Assembly (NCBI RefSeq): GCF_003751605.1
Contig: NZ_RJVJ01000001.1
Coordinates: forward strand, 4,154,001 to 4,218,000
DNA from: Kitasatospora cineracea
Lineage (GTDB): Bacteria; Actinomycetota; Actinomycetes; Streptomycetales; Streptomycetaceae
Direction of reading: 5' to 3'
Length of the DNA stretch: 64,000 nt
Shown piece after piece: positions 28,535-36,861 of the stretch (the first letter of the stretch is position 1; every line of letters begins with the position of its first letter). The notes beneath the pieces are model-generated. The model made no database searches. It saw nothing but the letters and a program-made list of their open reading frames with translations, and was not told where the DNA came from. A program made the translations under genes and the position numbers.

Positions 28535-31192
28535 ATGGCACGCCGCCCGCAGACCGACAGCGAACCGGCCCCCGCGAGCGCCCCGTCGACTCCGGCTCCC
28601 GCCGCCGCGGCCGTCGACGAGCTGGTCTCCCAGGCGCTCACCGCTCTGGAGGAGTACGCCTCCTTCACCCAGGAGCAGGTCGACCACATCGTCAAGAAGG
28701 CGTCGCTGGCGGCGCTGGCCCGGCACACCGGCCTGGCGGCCCTCGCGGTCGAGGAGACCGGCCGCGGCCTGTTCGAGGACAAGGCGGTCAAGAACGTCTT
28801 CGCCTGCGAGAACGTCACCCACGTGATGGGCCGGACGAAGACGGTGGGGGTGGTGCGCCGCGACGAGATCGACGGGATCGTGGAGATCGCCGAGCCGGTG
28901 GGCGTGGTCGCGGGCGTCACCCCGGTGACCAACCCGACCTCCACCACGATCTTCAAGGCGCTGCTCGCGCTCAAGACCCGCAACCCGATCGTCTTCGCCT
29001 TCCACCCGGCGGCGCAGCGCTGCTCGGCCGAGGCGGCCCGGACCGTGCGGGACGCGGCGGTCGCGGCGGGCGCCCCGGCGCACTGCGTGCAGTGGATCGA
29101 GCACCCGTCGACGGCGGCGACCGGCGCGCTGATGAACCACCCCGGCGTCGCCACGATCCTGGCCACCGGCGGCAACGCGATGGTCAGGGCCGCGTACTCG
29201 TGCGGGAAGCCCGCGCTGGGCGTGGGCGCGGGCAACGTGCCGGCGTACGTGGAGAGGAGCGCGGACGTCGAGCGCGCGGTGAACGACATCGTGCTGTCGA
29301 AGTCCTTCGACAACGGGATGATCTGCGCCTCCGAGCAGGCGGTGATCCTGGACGCGGAGATCCACGAGGCGGCGATCGCCGAGTTCCGCAAGCTGAAGGC
29401 GCACCTGGCGACGCCGGAGGAGAAGACCCTGCTGGAGCGGCACCTCTTCGGGGTCGGCGCGGGCACCGACTGCGCGGGCGCGCAGCTGAACGCCGACGTG
29501 GTCGGGCGGTCGGCGCCGGAGATCGCGCGGGCGGCGGGCTTCGCGGTGCCGGACGACACCTCGGTGATCCTGGCGGAGGTCGGCGGGGTCGGCGAGGCCG
29601 AGCCGCTGACCCGGGAGAAGCTCTGCCCGGTGCTGGCGGTGCTGCGGGCGGACGGCCGGGCCCAGGGCGTGGAACTAGCGCAGCGGATGGTGGAGTTCAA
29701 CGGCCTGGGCCACTCGGCGGCGGTGCACACCGAGGACGCGGCGTTCGCCGAGGAGTTCGGCACGGCGGTCAAGGCCTGCCGGATCATCTGGAACGCGCCG
29801 AGCTCGCAGGGCGGCATCGGCGACGTCTACAACGCGTTCACGCCCTCGCTGACGCTGGGCTGCGGCAGTTACGGCCACAACTCGGTGTCGGGCAACGTCT
29901 CGGCGCTGAACCTGGTCAACATCAAGCGGATCGGGCGGCGCAACACCAACATGCAGTGGTTCAAGGTCCCGCCGAAGATCTACTTCGAGCGCCACTCGAT
30001 CAAGTACCTGACCAGCATGCCGAACGCCCGCCGGATCGTGGTGGTCACGGACAAGACCATGGTGGAGATCGGCCACCTGGAGCGGATCCGCACCGTGCTG
30101 GACCGGCGCCGCGAGCCGGTCGAGGTCCGGGTCGTCGACGACGTCGAGCCGAACCCGAGCATCGACACGGTGCGCCGGGGCGCGGAGCTGATGCGCGCGT
30201 TCGAACCCGACACCATCGTGGCGCTGGGCGGCGGCTCGCCGATGGACGCCGCGAAGGTGATGTGGCTGATGTACGAGCACCCGGAGGTGGAGTTCGCGGA
30301 CCTGAAGGAGAAGTTCTTCGACATCCGCAAGCGCGCCTTCACCTTCCCCGACCTGGGTGAGAAGGCCAAGCTGGTGTGCGTACCCACGACCTCGGGGACC
30401 GGCAGCGAGGTCACCCCGTTCGCGGTGATCACCGACACCGCCACCGGCCAGAAGTACCCGCTCGCCGACTACGCGCTCACCCCCAGCGTGGCGATCGTCG
30501 ACCCGGCGCTCACCACCCGCCTGCCGAAGGACGTCACCGCCGACTCCGGCTTCGACGCGCTGACGCACTGCATCGAGACGTACGTGTCGGTGTACGCCAA
30601 CGACTTCACCGACGGCCTGGCGCTGCAGGGCATCCGGCTGGTCTTCGCGCACCTGGAACGGGCCGTCACCGACGGGCCCGACGACCCGGTGGCCCGGGAG
30701 AAGATGCACAACGCCGGCACCATCGCGGGCATGGCGTTCGGCTCGGCCTTCCTGGGCGTGGTGCACGCCATGGCGCACACCCTGGGCGCGACCTTCCACG
30801 TGGCGCACGGGCGCACCAACGCGCTGCTGCTGCCGCACGTGATCCGCTACAACGGGTCGGCCCCGGCCAAGGTGACCAGCTGGCCGAAGTACCGCAGCTA
30901 CGTCGCGCCGGAGCGCTACCGGCAGATCGCCCGGACGCTCGGGCTGCCCGCCGACACCCCCGAGCAGGGCGTGCAGTCGCTGGCCGCGGCGGTGGAGGAG
31001 CTGCGCGAGAAGGTCGGCATCCCGCGCTCGTTCAAGGACGCCGGGGTGGACGAGGCGGCCTTCCTGGCGGCGCTGCCGCAGCAGGCGATGAACGCCTACG
31101 AGGACCAGTGCGCGCCCGCCAACCCCCGGATGCCGATGCTCGCGGACATGCAGCAGCTGATGACCCGGGCCTACTACGGCGACCAGAGCTGA
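28535..31192 (+). CDS. adhE: Bifunctional acetaldehyde-CoA/alcohol dehydrogenase AdhE
   Basis: 885 residues. The N-terminal aldehyde dehydrogenase domain (about 30-440) has its catalytic cysteine in GMICASEQ (Cys264). The C-terminal iron-dependent alcohol dehydrogenase domain (about 470-885) has GGGSPMDAAKVMWLMYEHPE and the iron ligands in HAMAHTLGATFHVAHGR. It reduces acetyl-CoA to ethanol with two NADH, disposing of reducing power in fermentation. The ATG at 28535 follows GGTGG. It is 16 nt upstream of pflB, so acetyl-CoA made by PFL can be used directly. A full AdhE-PFL-activase set is unusual for a filamentous aerobe. Confidence 0.95.
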   Translation: MARRPQTDSEPAPASAPSTPAPAAAAVDELVSQALTALEEYASFTQEQVDHIVKKASLAALARHTGLAALAVEETGRGLFEDKAVKNVFACENVTHVMGRTKTVGVVRRDEIDGIVEIAEPVGVVAGVTPVTNPTSTTIFKALLALKTRNPIVFAFHPAAQRCSAEAARTVRDAAVAAGAPAHCVQWIEHPSTAATGALMNHPGVATILATGGNAMVRAAYSCGKPALGVGAGNVPAYVERSADVERAVNDIVLSKSFDNGMICASEQAVILDAEIHEAAIAEFRKLKAHLATPEEKTLLERHLFGVGAGTDCAGAQLNADVVGRSAPEIARAAGFAVPDDTSVILAEVGGVGEAEPLTREKLCPVLAVLRADGRAQGVELAQRMVEFNGLGHSAAVHTEDAAFAEEFGTAVKACRIIWNAPSSQGGIGDVYNAFTPSLTLGCGSYGHNSVSGNVSALNLVNIKRIGRRNTNMQWFKVPPKIYFERHSIKYLTSMPNARRIVVVTDKTMVEIGHLERIRTVLDRRREPVEVRVVDDVEPNPSIDTVRRGAELMRAFEPDTIVALGGGSPMDAAKVMWLMYEHPEVEFADLKEKFFDIRKRAFTFPDLGEKAKLVCVPTTSGTGSEVTPFAVITDTATGQKYPLADYALTPSVAIVDPALTTRLPKDVTADSGFDALTHCIETYVSVYANDFTDGLALQGIRLVFAHLERAVTDGPDDPVAREKMHNAGTIAGMAFGSAFLGVVHAMAHTLGATFHVAHGRTNALLLPHVIRYNGSAPAKVTSWPKYRSYVAPERYRQIARTLGLPADTPEQGVQSLAAAVEELREKVGIPRSFKDAGVDEAAFLAALPQQAMNAYEDQCAPANPRMPMLADMQQLMTRAYYGDQS

Positions 31193-31208
31193 GACAGGGA
31201 GACCCGAG

Positions 31209-33485
31209 ATGACCACCTCGCAGCAGCACCCCGCCACGTCCGCGCCGACCGGGGCCTGGGACGGCTTCAAGGGCGGCCTGTGGCGCGACGCGATCGACGT
31301 CCGCGACTTCGTCCAGCAGAACTACACCCCGTACGAGGGCGACGGATCCTTCCTGGCCGGCCCGACCGAGCGGACCACCGGGGTCTGGCGGAAGATCACC
31401 GCCCTGTTCCCGGAGGAGCGGGCCAGGGGCGTCCTGGACGTCTCGTACGACACCCCGTCGACCATCACGGCGCACGCCCCCGGCTGGATCGACCGGGAGA
31501 ACGAGCTGATCGTCGGCCTGCAGACCGACGCCCCGCTGAAGCGGGCGATCATGCCCAACGGCGGCTGGCGGATGGTCGCGGGGGCGCTGGAGACCTACGG
31601 CTACCCGGTCGACCCGGAGCTGGAGAAGGTCTTCACGGTCCACCGCAAGACCCACAACGCGGGCGTCTTCGACGCCTACACCCCCGACATCCGGGCCGCC
31701 CGCAAGGCCGGCGTCGTCACCGGCCTGCCGGACGCCTACGGACGCGGCCGGATCATCGGCGACTACCGGCGGGTCGCGCTGTACGGCGTGGACCGGCTGA
31801 TCGCCGCCAAGCGGGAGGAGAAGGCCTCGCTGGACGCCGCGCCCAGCGACCCGCGCGCGCTGGAGGACACCATCCGCGGGCGGGAGGAGCTCGCCGAGCA
31901 GATCCGCGCCCTGGAGGAGCTCAAGGCGATGGCCGCGAGCTACGGCCACGACGTCTCCGCCCCGGCGCGCACCGCCCGCCAGGCCGTCCAGTGGCTGTAC
32001 TTCGCGTACCTGGCGGCAGTGAAGGAGCAGAACGGCGCGGCCATGTCGCTCGGCCGCACCTCGACCTTCCTGGACGTCTACCTCGAACGCGACCTGGCCG
32101 CCGGCCTGCTGACGGAGCAGCAGGCCCAGGAACTGGTCGACGACTTCGTCATCAAGCTGCGGATCGTCCGCTTCCTGCGCACCCCCGAGTACGACGAGCT
32201 GTTCTCCGGCGACCCGACCTGGGTCACCGAGTCGATCGGCGGCATCGGCACCGACGGCCGCCCGCTGGTCACCCGCACCTCGTTCCGCTACCTGCAGACC
32301 CTGTACAACCTGGGCCCGGCGCCGGAGCCCAACATGACGGTCTTCTGGTCGCCCCGGCTCCCCCGCGGCTTCAAGGAGTTCTGCGCGCGGGTGTCGATCG
32401 ACACCTCCAGCATCCAGTACGAGTCGGACGAGCTGATGCGCCCGCGCTTCGGCGACGACACCGCCATCGCCTGCTGCGTCTCCGCGATGGAGGTCGGCAA
32501 GCAGATGCAGTTCTTCGGCGCCCGGGTCAACCTCGCCAAGACGCTGCTCTACGCGATCAACGGCGGCCGGGACGAGCGGTCCGGCGCCCAGGTCGGCCCG
32601 GCCACCGGCGCGCTCACCTCCGAGGTGCTGGACTACGACGAGGTGCTGGCCCGCCTCGACCGGCAGATGGAGTGGCTGGCCGAGACGTACGTCCACGCGC
32701 TGAACGTCATCCACTACATGCACGACAAGTACGCCTACGAGCGCCTGGAGATGGCCCTGCACGACCGCGCGGTGCGCCGCACCATGGCCTGCGGCATCGC
32801 CGGCCTGTCGGTCGCCGCGGACTCGCTCTCCGCGATCCGGTACGCGAAGGTCCGTCCGGTGCGCGACGCGTCCGGCCTCGCGGTCGACTACGAGGTCGAG
32901 GGCGCGTACCCGGCGTACGGCAACAACGACGACCGGGCCGACGAGCTCGCGGTGTGGCTGGTCGAGGAGTTCATGCGCAAGGTGCGCAAGCACCCGACCT
33001 ACCGGGGCGCCGAGCACACCCAGTCGGTGCTGACCATCACCTCCAACGTGGTGTACGGCCGGAAGACCGGCTCCACTCCGGACGGCCGCCGGGCCGGCGA
33101 GCCGTTCTCGCCCGGCGCCAACCCGATGAACGGGCGCGACACCCACGGCTACGTGGCCAGCGCGATGTCGGTGGCCAAGCTCCCGTACGCGGCGGCCGAG
33201 GACGGCATCTCGCTGACCAACACCGTCACGCCCGACGCGCTGGGCCGCACCCCCGAGGAGCGGGTGCGCAACCTGGCGGGCGTGCTGGACGGGTACACCG
33301 CGGTCGGCGGGTTCCACATGAACGTCAACGTGCTGAACCGGGAGACCCTGCTCGACGCGATGGAACACCCCGAGAAGTACCCGCAGCTGACCATCCGGGT
33401 CAGCGGCTACGCGGTCAACTTCGTCCGGCTGACCAGAGAACAGCAGCTCGACGTCCTGGGCCGCACCTTCCACGGCTCGCTGTAG
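31209..33485 (+). CDS. pflB: Formate acetyltransferase (pyruvate formate-lyase)
   Basis: 758 residues, the normal length of PflB. The adjacent active-site cysteines are in IACCVSAM (Cys422, Cys423) and the glycyl radical in VSGYAVNF (Gly733). It converts pyruvate and CoA to acetyl-CoA and formate in an oxygen-sensitive radical reaction. ATG 31209 has AGGGAG upstream. It sits between adhE and pflA; a strong hairpin separates it from pflA. All catalytic residues are present, so an active enzyme is expected under anoxia. Confidence 0.96.
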   Translation: MTTSQQHPATSAPTGAWDGFKGGLWRDAIDVRDFVQQNYTPYEGDGSFLAGPTERTTGVWRKITALFPEERARGVLDVSYDTPSTITAHAPGWIDRENELIVGLQTDAPLKRAIMPNGGWRMVAGALETYGYPVDPELEKVFTVHRKTHNAGVFDAYTPDIRAARKAGVVTGLPDAYGRGRIIGDYRRVALYGVDRLIAAKREEKASLDAAPSDPRALEDTIRGREELAEQIRALEELKAMAASYGHDVSAPARTARQAVQWLYFAYLAAVKEQNGAAMSLGRTSTFLDVYLERDLAAGLLTEQQAQELVDDFVIKLRIVRFLRTPEYDELFSGDPTWVTESIGGIGTDGRPLVTRTSFRYLQTLYNLGPAPEPNMTVFWSPRLPRGFKEFCARVSIDTSSIQYESDELMRPRFGDDTAIACCVSAMEVGKQMQFFGARVNLAKTLLYAINGGRDERSGAQVGPATGALTSEVLDYDEVLARLDRQMEWLAETYVHALNVIHYMHDKYAYERLEMALHDRAVRRTMACGIAGLSVAADSLSAIRYAKVRPVRDASGLAVDYEVEGAYPAYGNNDDRADELAVWLVEEFMRKVRKHPTYRGAEHTQSVLTITSNVVYGRKTGSTPDGRRAGEPFSPGANPMNGRDTHGYVASAMSVAKLPYAAAEDGISLTNTVTPDALGRTPEERVRNLAGVLDGYTAVGGFHMNVNVLNRETLLDAMEHPEKYPQLTIRVSGYAVNFVRLTREQQLDVLGRTFHGSL

Positions 33486-33494
33486 CCCGTCCGC

Positions 33495-33527
33495 GCGCGG
33501 CCGCCGGCCCACCGCCGGCGGCCGCGC
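33495..33527 (+). terminator. Hairpin between pflB and pflA
   Basis: GCGCGGCCGCCGGC and GCCGGCGGCCGCGC form a perfect 14-bp stem with a 5-nt loop, 9 nt after the pflB stop and 20 nt before pflA. Possibly an attenuator that keeps the activase below pflB levels, or a 3' stabiliser of the adhE-pflB message. Confidence 0.65.
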
Positions 33528-33546
33528 CCCGACCGAGGAGCCCGCC

Positions 33547-34395
33547 ATGGCCGCACCGTCCGGACCCGCCCTCCCGCACTGCCCGTCGCCCGCCCCCGCC
33601 CCGGCGCTGCCGGACGGAACGGCAGGCCGCGCCGTCACACCGGCCGGCGCCGCCACCCGGCGCCCGATCACCGGGGCCGTCCACTCCTGGGACCTCTCCA
33701 CCGGCGTGGACGGACCCGGCACCCGCTTCGTCACCTTCCTGGCCGGCTGCCCGCTCGACTGCCTCTACTGCCACAATCCCGACACCAGACGGATGGGCAA
33801 CGGCAGGCGCACCACGGCGGACGAGGTGGTCGGCGAGGCGTCGAAGTGCACCGCGTTCATCCGCGCCGCCGGCGGCGGCGCCACCATCAGCGGCGGTGAA
33901 CCGCTGCTCCAGCCGGTGTTCGCCGGTGAACTGTTCCACCGCTTCAAGCACGAACTCGGCCTGCACACCGCCCTGGACACCTCCGGCTACCTGGGCCCGC
34001 GCACCAGCGACTCCCTGCTCGCCGACGTCGACCTCGTCCTGCTCGACATCAAGTCCTGGGACCGGGCCCTGTACCGGCGGCTCACCGGCCGCCCGCTGGA
34101 GCCCACCCTGGACTTCGCCCGCCGTCTCGCCGACCTCGGCAAGGACGTCTGGGTCCGCTTCGTCCTCGTCCCCGGCCTCACCGACCCGGCCGACAACGTC
34201 GACGGGGTGGCCGCGTTCGCCGCCTCGCTGGGAAACGTCTCCCGGGTCGACGTGCTGCCCTTCCACAAGCTCGGAGCGGCCAAGTGGGCCGCCCTCGGCC
34301 GCGAGTTCACCCTCGCGGACACGCCGGCCCCGACCCCCGGACAGATCGAGGCCGCCCGCGCGCGCTTCACCGCCCACGGGCTGCCCGCCGTATGA
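33547..34395 (+). CDS. pflA: Pyruvate formate-lyase activating enzyme (radical SAM)
   Basis: 282 residues. The 4Fe-4S cluster motif CxxxCxxC is CPLDCLYC (Cys68, Cys72, Cys75), followed by the SAM-binding GGEPLLQP and later DTSGY and LDIKSWD segments of the activase family. It makes the glycyl radical on PflB. The first 40 residues are an unusual Ala/Pro-rich extension before TGAVHSWD, where most activases begin; an internal start is possible but no other good ribosome binding site was seen. Last gene of the adhE-pflB-pflA unit. Confidence 0.93.
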   Translation: MAAPSGPALPHCPSPAPAPALPDGTAGRAVTPAGAATRRPITGAVHSWDLSTGVDGPGTRFVTFLAGCPLDCLYCHNPDTRRMGNGRRTTADEVVGEASKCTAFIRAAGGGATISGGEPLLQPVFAGELFHRFKHELGLHTALDTSGYLGPRTSDSLLADVDLVLLDIKSWDRALYRRLTGRPLEPTLDFARRLADLGKDVWVRFVLVPGLTDPADNVDGVAAFAASLGNVSRVDVLPFHKLGAAKWAALGREFTLADTPAPTPGQIEAARARFTAHGLPAV

Positions 34396-34908
34396 CCACC
34401 CGGCACTCGGTGGCCGGCTTCGGTTCGTCGGCCTCGAGTGCGGCGACCCGGGCCTCCGACTGCCGGATGCGGTCGTCCGGATCGGCAGACGGGGTGGTCC
34501 TCAAGGTCGAGTACCAGGACGCCGGTCATCGGGAACCCGGAGACGCCGGAGCCGTCGAAGGTCCGCTCGTGCCGGCGGAGTGCAGAGGTGCTCGGGTCGA
34601 GTCGCCTCTCGACCGGGGGCCCATCCGCCGTTCTGCTCGGCCAGGACCGCGCCGATCGGCCGGATGACCCAGGAACGGTCCGGGAAGATCCCGCCGAGGC
34701 CGGGTGCTCCTCCAGCAGGGCGGCGAACGGCGGACTGTCAGGTGCGGCCGTCGTGCGGTGACTCCTTCAAGAGCTTGGTCGTCCTCGAAGAACCAGCCGG
34801 TGGCCGTCTTACGTTCTCAGGCGACACCCGCTGTCGCGACGAAACCCCGGTACGGGTGGAACCCGTACACCGCTTCCCCGGACGCAACCAGCGGGCGCCG
34901 GGGGAGGT
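34396..34908. other. Intergenic remnant region without an intact gene
   Basis: About 510 bp after pflA with disordered codon structure on both strands. It contains one short match to a transposase tail (listed separately) and a lower-GC stretch near 34750-34830. A 91-codon frame overlapping the pflA stop (34392-34667) has no recognisable content. Confidence 0.55.
34619..34690 (-). pseudogene. Possible remnant of an IS256-family transposase C-terminus
   Basis: On the minus strand these 72 nt encode IFPDRSWVIRPIGAVLAEQN followed by GGWA, resembling the C-terminal FPN-x-x-x-x-IRLVGAVLAEQ-x-x-EW segment of Mutator/IS256 transposases. No upstream domain is left and the frame is broken on both sides. 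It marks past insertion activity next to the fermentation genes. The match is short. Confidence 0.4.
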
Positions 34909-35505
34909 TCAGGGGCGGCGGGTGGCCAGCAGGGTGGCGGAGTCCGGGGCGAGGCGGATCTCGGTGGTGAGCAGTGCCGGGTGGTCGTACCAGGCGGTGC
35001 GGCCGGTGTCGGGTGCGCCCTGGTACGTCGGCGGCCAGGTGGTGAGCGGGGTGAGGTCGTCGACCACCAGGGTGCCGCCGGGGGTGAGCAGTCGCTCGGG
35101 GTCGGCGGCCGCGGACTGCTTGCCGTTGCCGCCGCCGTCCAGGACCAGCAGGTCGAACGGACCGTGCCGGCCGATCAGCGTCCAGTCGCCGTGCAGGACC
35201 TCCAGGTCGGGCACGTCGGCGAACAACTCCCGTACCGCGGCTACGCGTTCGGGCTCCCGTTCGACGCTCACCACCCGGACGCCCGGCCGCCGTCCGGCGA
35301 GCAGCCAGGCCAGGCCGACGCCGCAGCCGGTGCCGGTCTCGCCGATCCGGCCGGACGCGCCCGCCGCGAGGGCCTGCAGCAGCCGTCCCTGCTCCGGGCG
35401 GCAGGACTGGGTGAAACCCAGCCGGGCGGCCAACTCGACGGCCCGGGCGACGGGTTCGGGGAGGGCGGTGGCGTCGGTGCAGGAGGCGGTCCCGAGGACT
35501 GACAT
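34909..35505 (-). CDS. Class I SAM-dependent methyltransferase (O-methyltransferase-like)
   Basis: 198 residues. The SAM-binding motif I is GRIGETGTGCGVGLAWLL, the acidic residue of motif II is in VSVEREPERV, and DLLVLDGGGNGKQ plus GGTLVVDDLTP correspond to motifs IV and V. It resembles small O-methyltransferases; no substrate can be given. No Shine-Dalgarno is visible; instead a TAGTGT -10-like element lies 7 nt before the ATG, which suggests a leaderless message. An 11-bp inverted repeat overlaps the start codon. Confidence 0.8.
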   Translation of the reverse strand: MSVLGTASCTDATALPEPVARAVELAARLGFTQSCRPEQGRLLQALAAGASGRIGETGTGCGVGLAWLLAGRRPGVRVVSVEREPERVAAVRELFADVPDLEVLHGDWTLIGRHGPFDLLVLDGGGNGKQSAAADPERLLTPGGTLVVDDLTPLTTWPPTYQGAPDTGRTAWYDHPALLTTEIRLAPDSATLLATRRP

Positions 35506-35540
35506 GCCGTCACACTAGCGTGGCGCAGGGTGACGGCATG
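35503..35540. promoter_or_regulatory. Inverted repeat over the methyltransferase start
   Basis: CATGCCGTCAC (35503-35513) and GTGACGGCATG (35530-35540) are perfect 11-bp inverted copies 16 nt apart. The inner part contains the -10-like TAGTGT, and one arm contains the start codon. The position fits an operator that blocks a leaderless promoter. Confidence 0.5.
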
Positions 35541-35560
35541 GGGGGGATGAGGCGTCAGTG

Positions 35561-36610
35561 TCAGCGTCGGCGGCGGGAGTAGGCCAGCGCGCCGACACCC
35601 AGGGCGCACAGGCCCAGCGCGGCGGCGGCCAGGCCCAGGGGGCGGCCGTCGGCGCCGGTGTCGGGCAGCGGGACCGGCGCCGGGGTCCGGGTCGGGGTCG
35701 GGGACGGCCGGGTGGGCGAAGGGGTGGGGGTCGGCGTCGAGGTCGGGGTGGGGGTCGGCGTCGGGGTGGGGCTCGCGGTGGGGGACGGGGACGGGGACGG
35801 GGTGGGCGAGGGGGACGGGCTGGGGCTGGGGCTGGTGTTGGGGCAGGTGACGTGGACCTCGCCGAGGCGGGCGTCGGTGACCGGGCCGGTGTACAGCTGC
35901 TCGCCCCGCAGGTTGGTGAAGGTGCCCGAGATGCTGACGTCCAGCCACGCCTCGGCGGTGTACTGGCGGCTCTGCGCGGCCGGGTCGGCGTGCTGGTCGA
36001 CGGTGACGTCCAGGGTGGACGGGCCGATGGTGGCGGGCAGGCCGATGTCCGCGCCGGTGATCTGCAGCCGGGTGGTGCCGACGCCGACCCGGTGGCCGAG
36101 GACGGTCACCTCGTCGCCGTCGGTGTGGTTGTAGGCCAGCGCGTACGGGCCGACCGGCGGCGGCACGCACTCCGCGTACGAGTCCAGGGAGCCGACCGAG
36201 CCGGCCTCGACCGGGCGGTAGTGGATCAGCTCGGAGGAGTTGAACCACACCACCAGGTTGGTGAGTTGGGCCTGCGCGAAGTACTTGGACGGGCTGGTGG
36301 AGGTCTGCGTGGTCCGGGTGGCGATGCTGATCCGGGAGAGCATCCCGTCCGGGTCGGAGGAGAAGTCCGCGGTGTCGGTGTCGGGCACCGTGGTGGAGCG
36401 CGCGGTGCCGTACGCGCCGCGGTACGCCGACAGTCCGATCGCGGGGACGTCCTGGTTGGTGAGCTGCACCAGCGTCGCGCTCGCCAGGTCCCCCGGCGCG
36501 GCGGACGCGGAGCGGGCGGCGGGCAGCAGGGCCGCCGCCGCGAGGGCGCCGGTGGCGGCGAGGACGGCGGTGGCGGCGCGCAGCCGGGGCGCGCGGTTGA
36601 TGAGGACCAT
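35561..36610 (-). CDS. Secreted LPDTG wall-anchored surface protein
   Basis: 349 residues. It has a signal peptide (LRAATAVLAATGALAAAALL, cleavage near ASA-APGD), a 220-residue beta-rich domain of unknown fold with a few Cys, a long (Ser/Thr-Pro) linker, and a sortase signal: LPDTG, a hydrophobic helix (LGLAAAALGLCALGVGALAY) and a final SRRRR. It should be linked to peptidoglycan by a sortase encoded elsewhere. ATG 36610 has no Shine-Dalgarno and a TATGTG element 6 nt before it, so it may be leaderless. The repeat-coded linker (35700-35840) is prone to length change. Confidence 0.82.
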   Translation of the reverse strand: MVLINRAPRLRAATAVLAATGALAAAALLPAARSASAAPGDLASATLVQLTNQDVPAIGLSAYRGAYGTARSTTVPDTDTADFSSDPDGMLSRISIATRTTQTSTSPSKYFAQAQLTNLVVWFNSSELIHYRPVEAGSVGSLDSYAECVPPPVGPYALAYNHTDGDEVTVLGHRVGVGTTRLQITGADIGLPATIGPSTLDVTVDQHADPAAQSRQYTAEAWLDVSISGTFTNLRGEQLYTGPVTDARLGEVHVTCPNTSPSPSPSPSPTPSPSPSPTASPTPTPTPTPTSTPTPTPSPTRPSPTPTRTPAPVPLPDTGADGRPLGLAAAALGLCALGVGALAYSRRRR

Positions 36611-36861
36611 CGACCACACATAGCAGGACGCAACCGGACGAATCGCACACGGCGCGCCCGTGGGCGTCCGCCGGTGGGGCGCGGCGCGGCCGGACGGCGC
36701 ACCCGGGTCCGTGTGCGACACTTCTGGGCGTTCCGGACGCCGCCACCCCCGGCGGGGCGCCCGGGCGGACGCGGGACGGACGGGCGCGGGACGGACGGGC
36801 GTGCGGCGGACGTGCGGCGGAACCGGTGCCGGGGCGAGCGGGAGACACCGGAGGCGGCGGC

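Noticed and set aside
34392..34667. 91-codon frame starting ATGA over the pflA stop
   Set aside because: The overlap is attractive, but the product is low-complexity, the codon pattern is poor, and a transposase remnant lies within it on the other strand.
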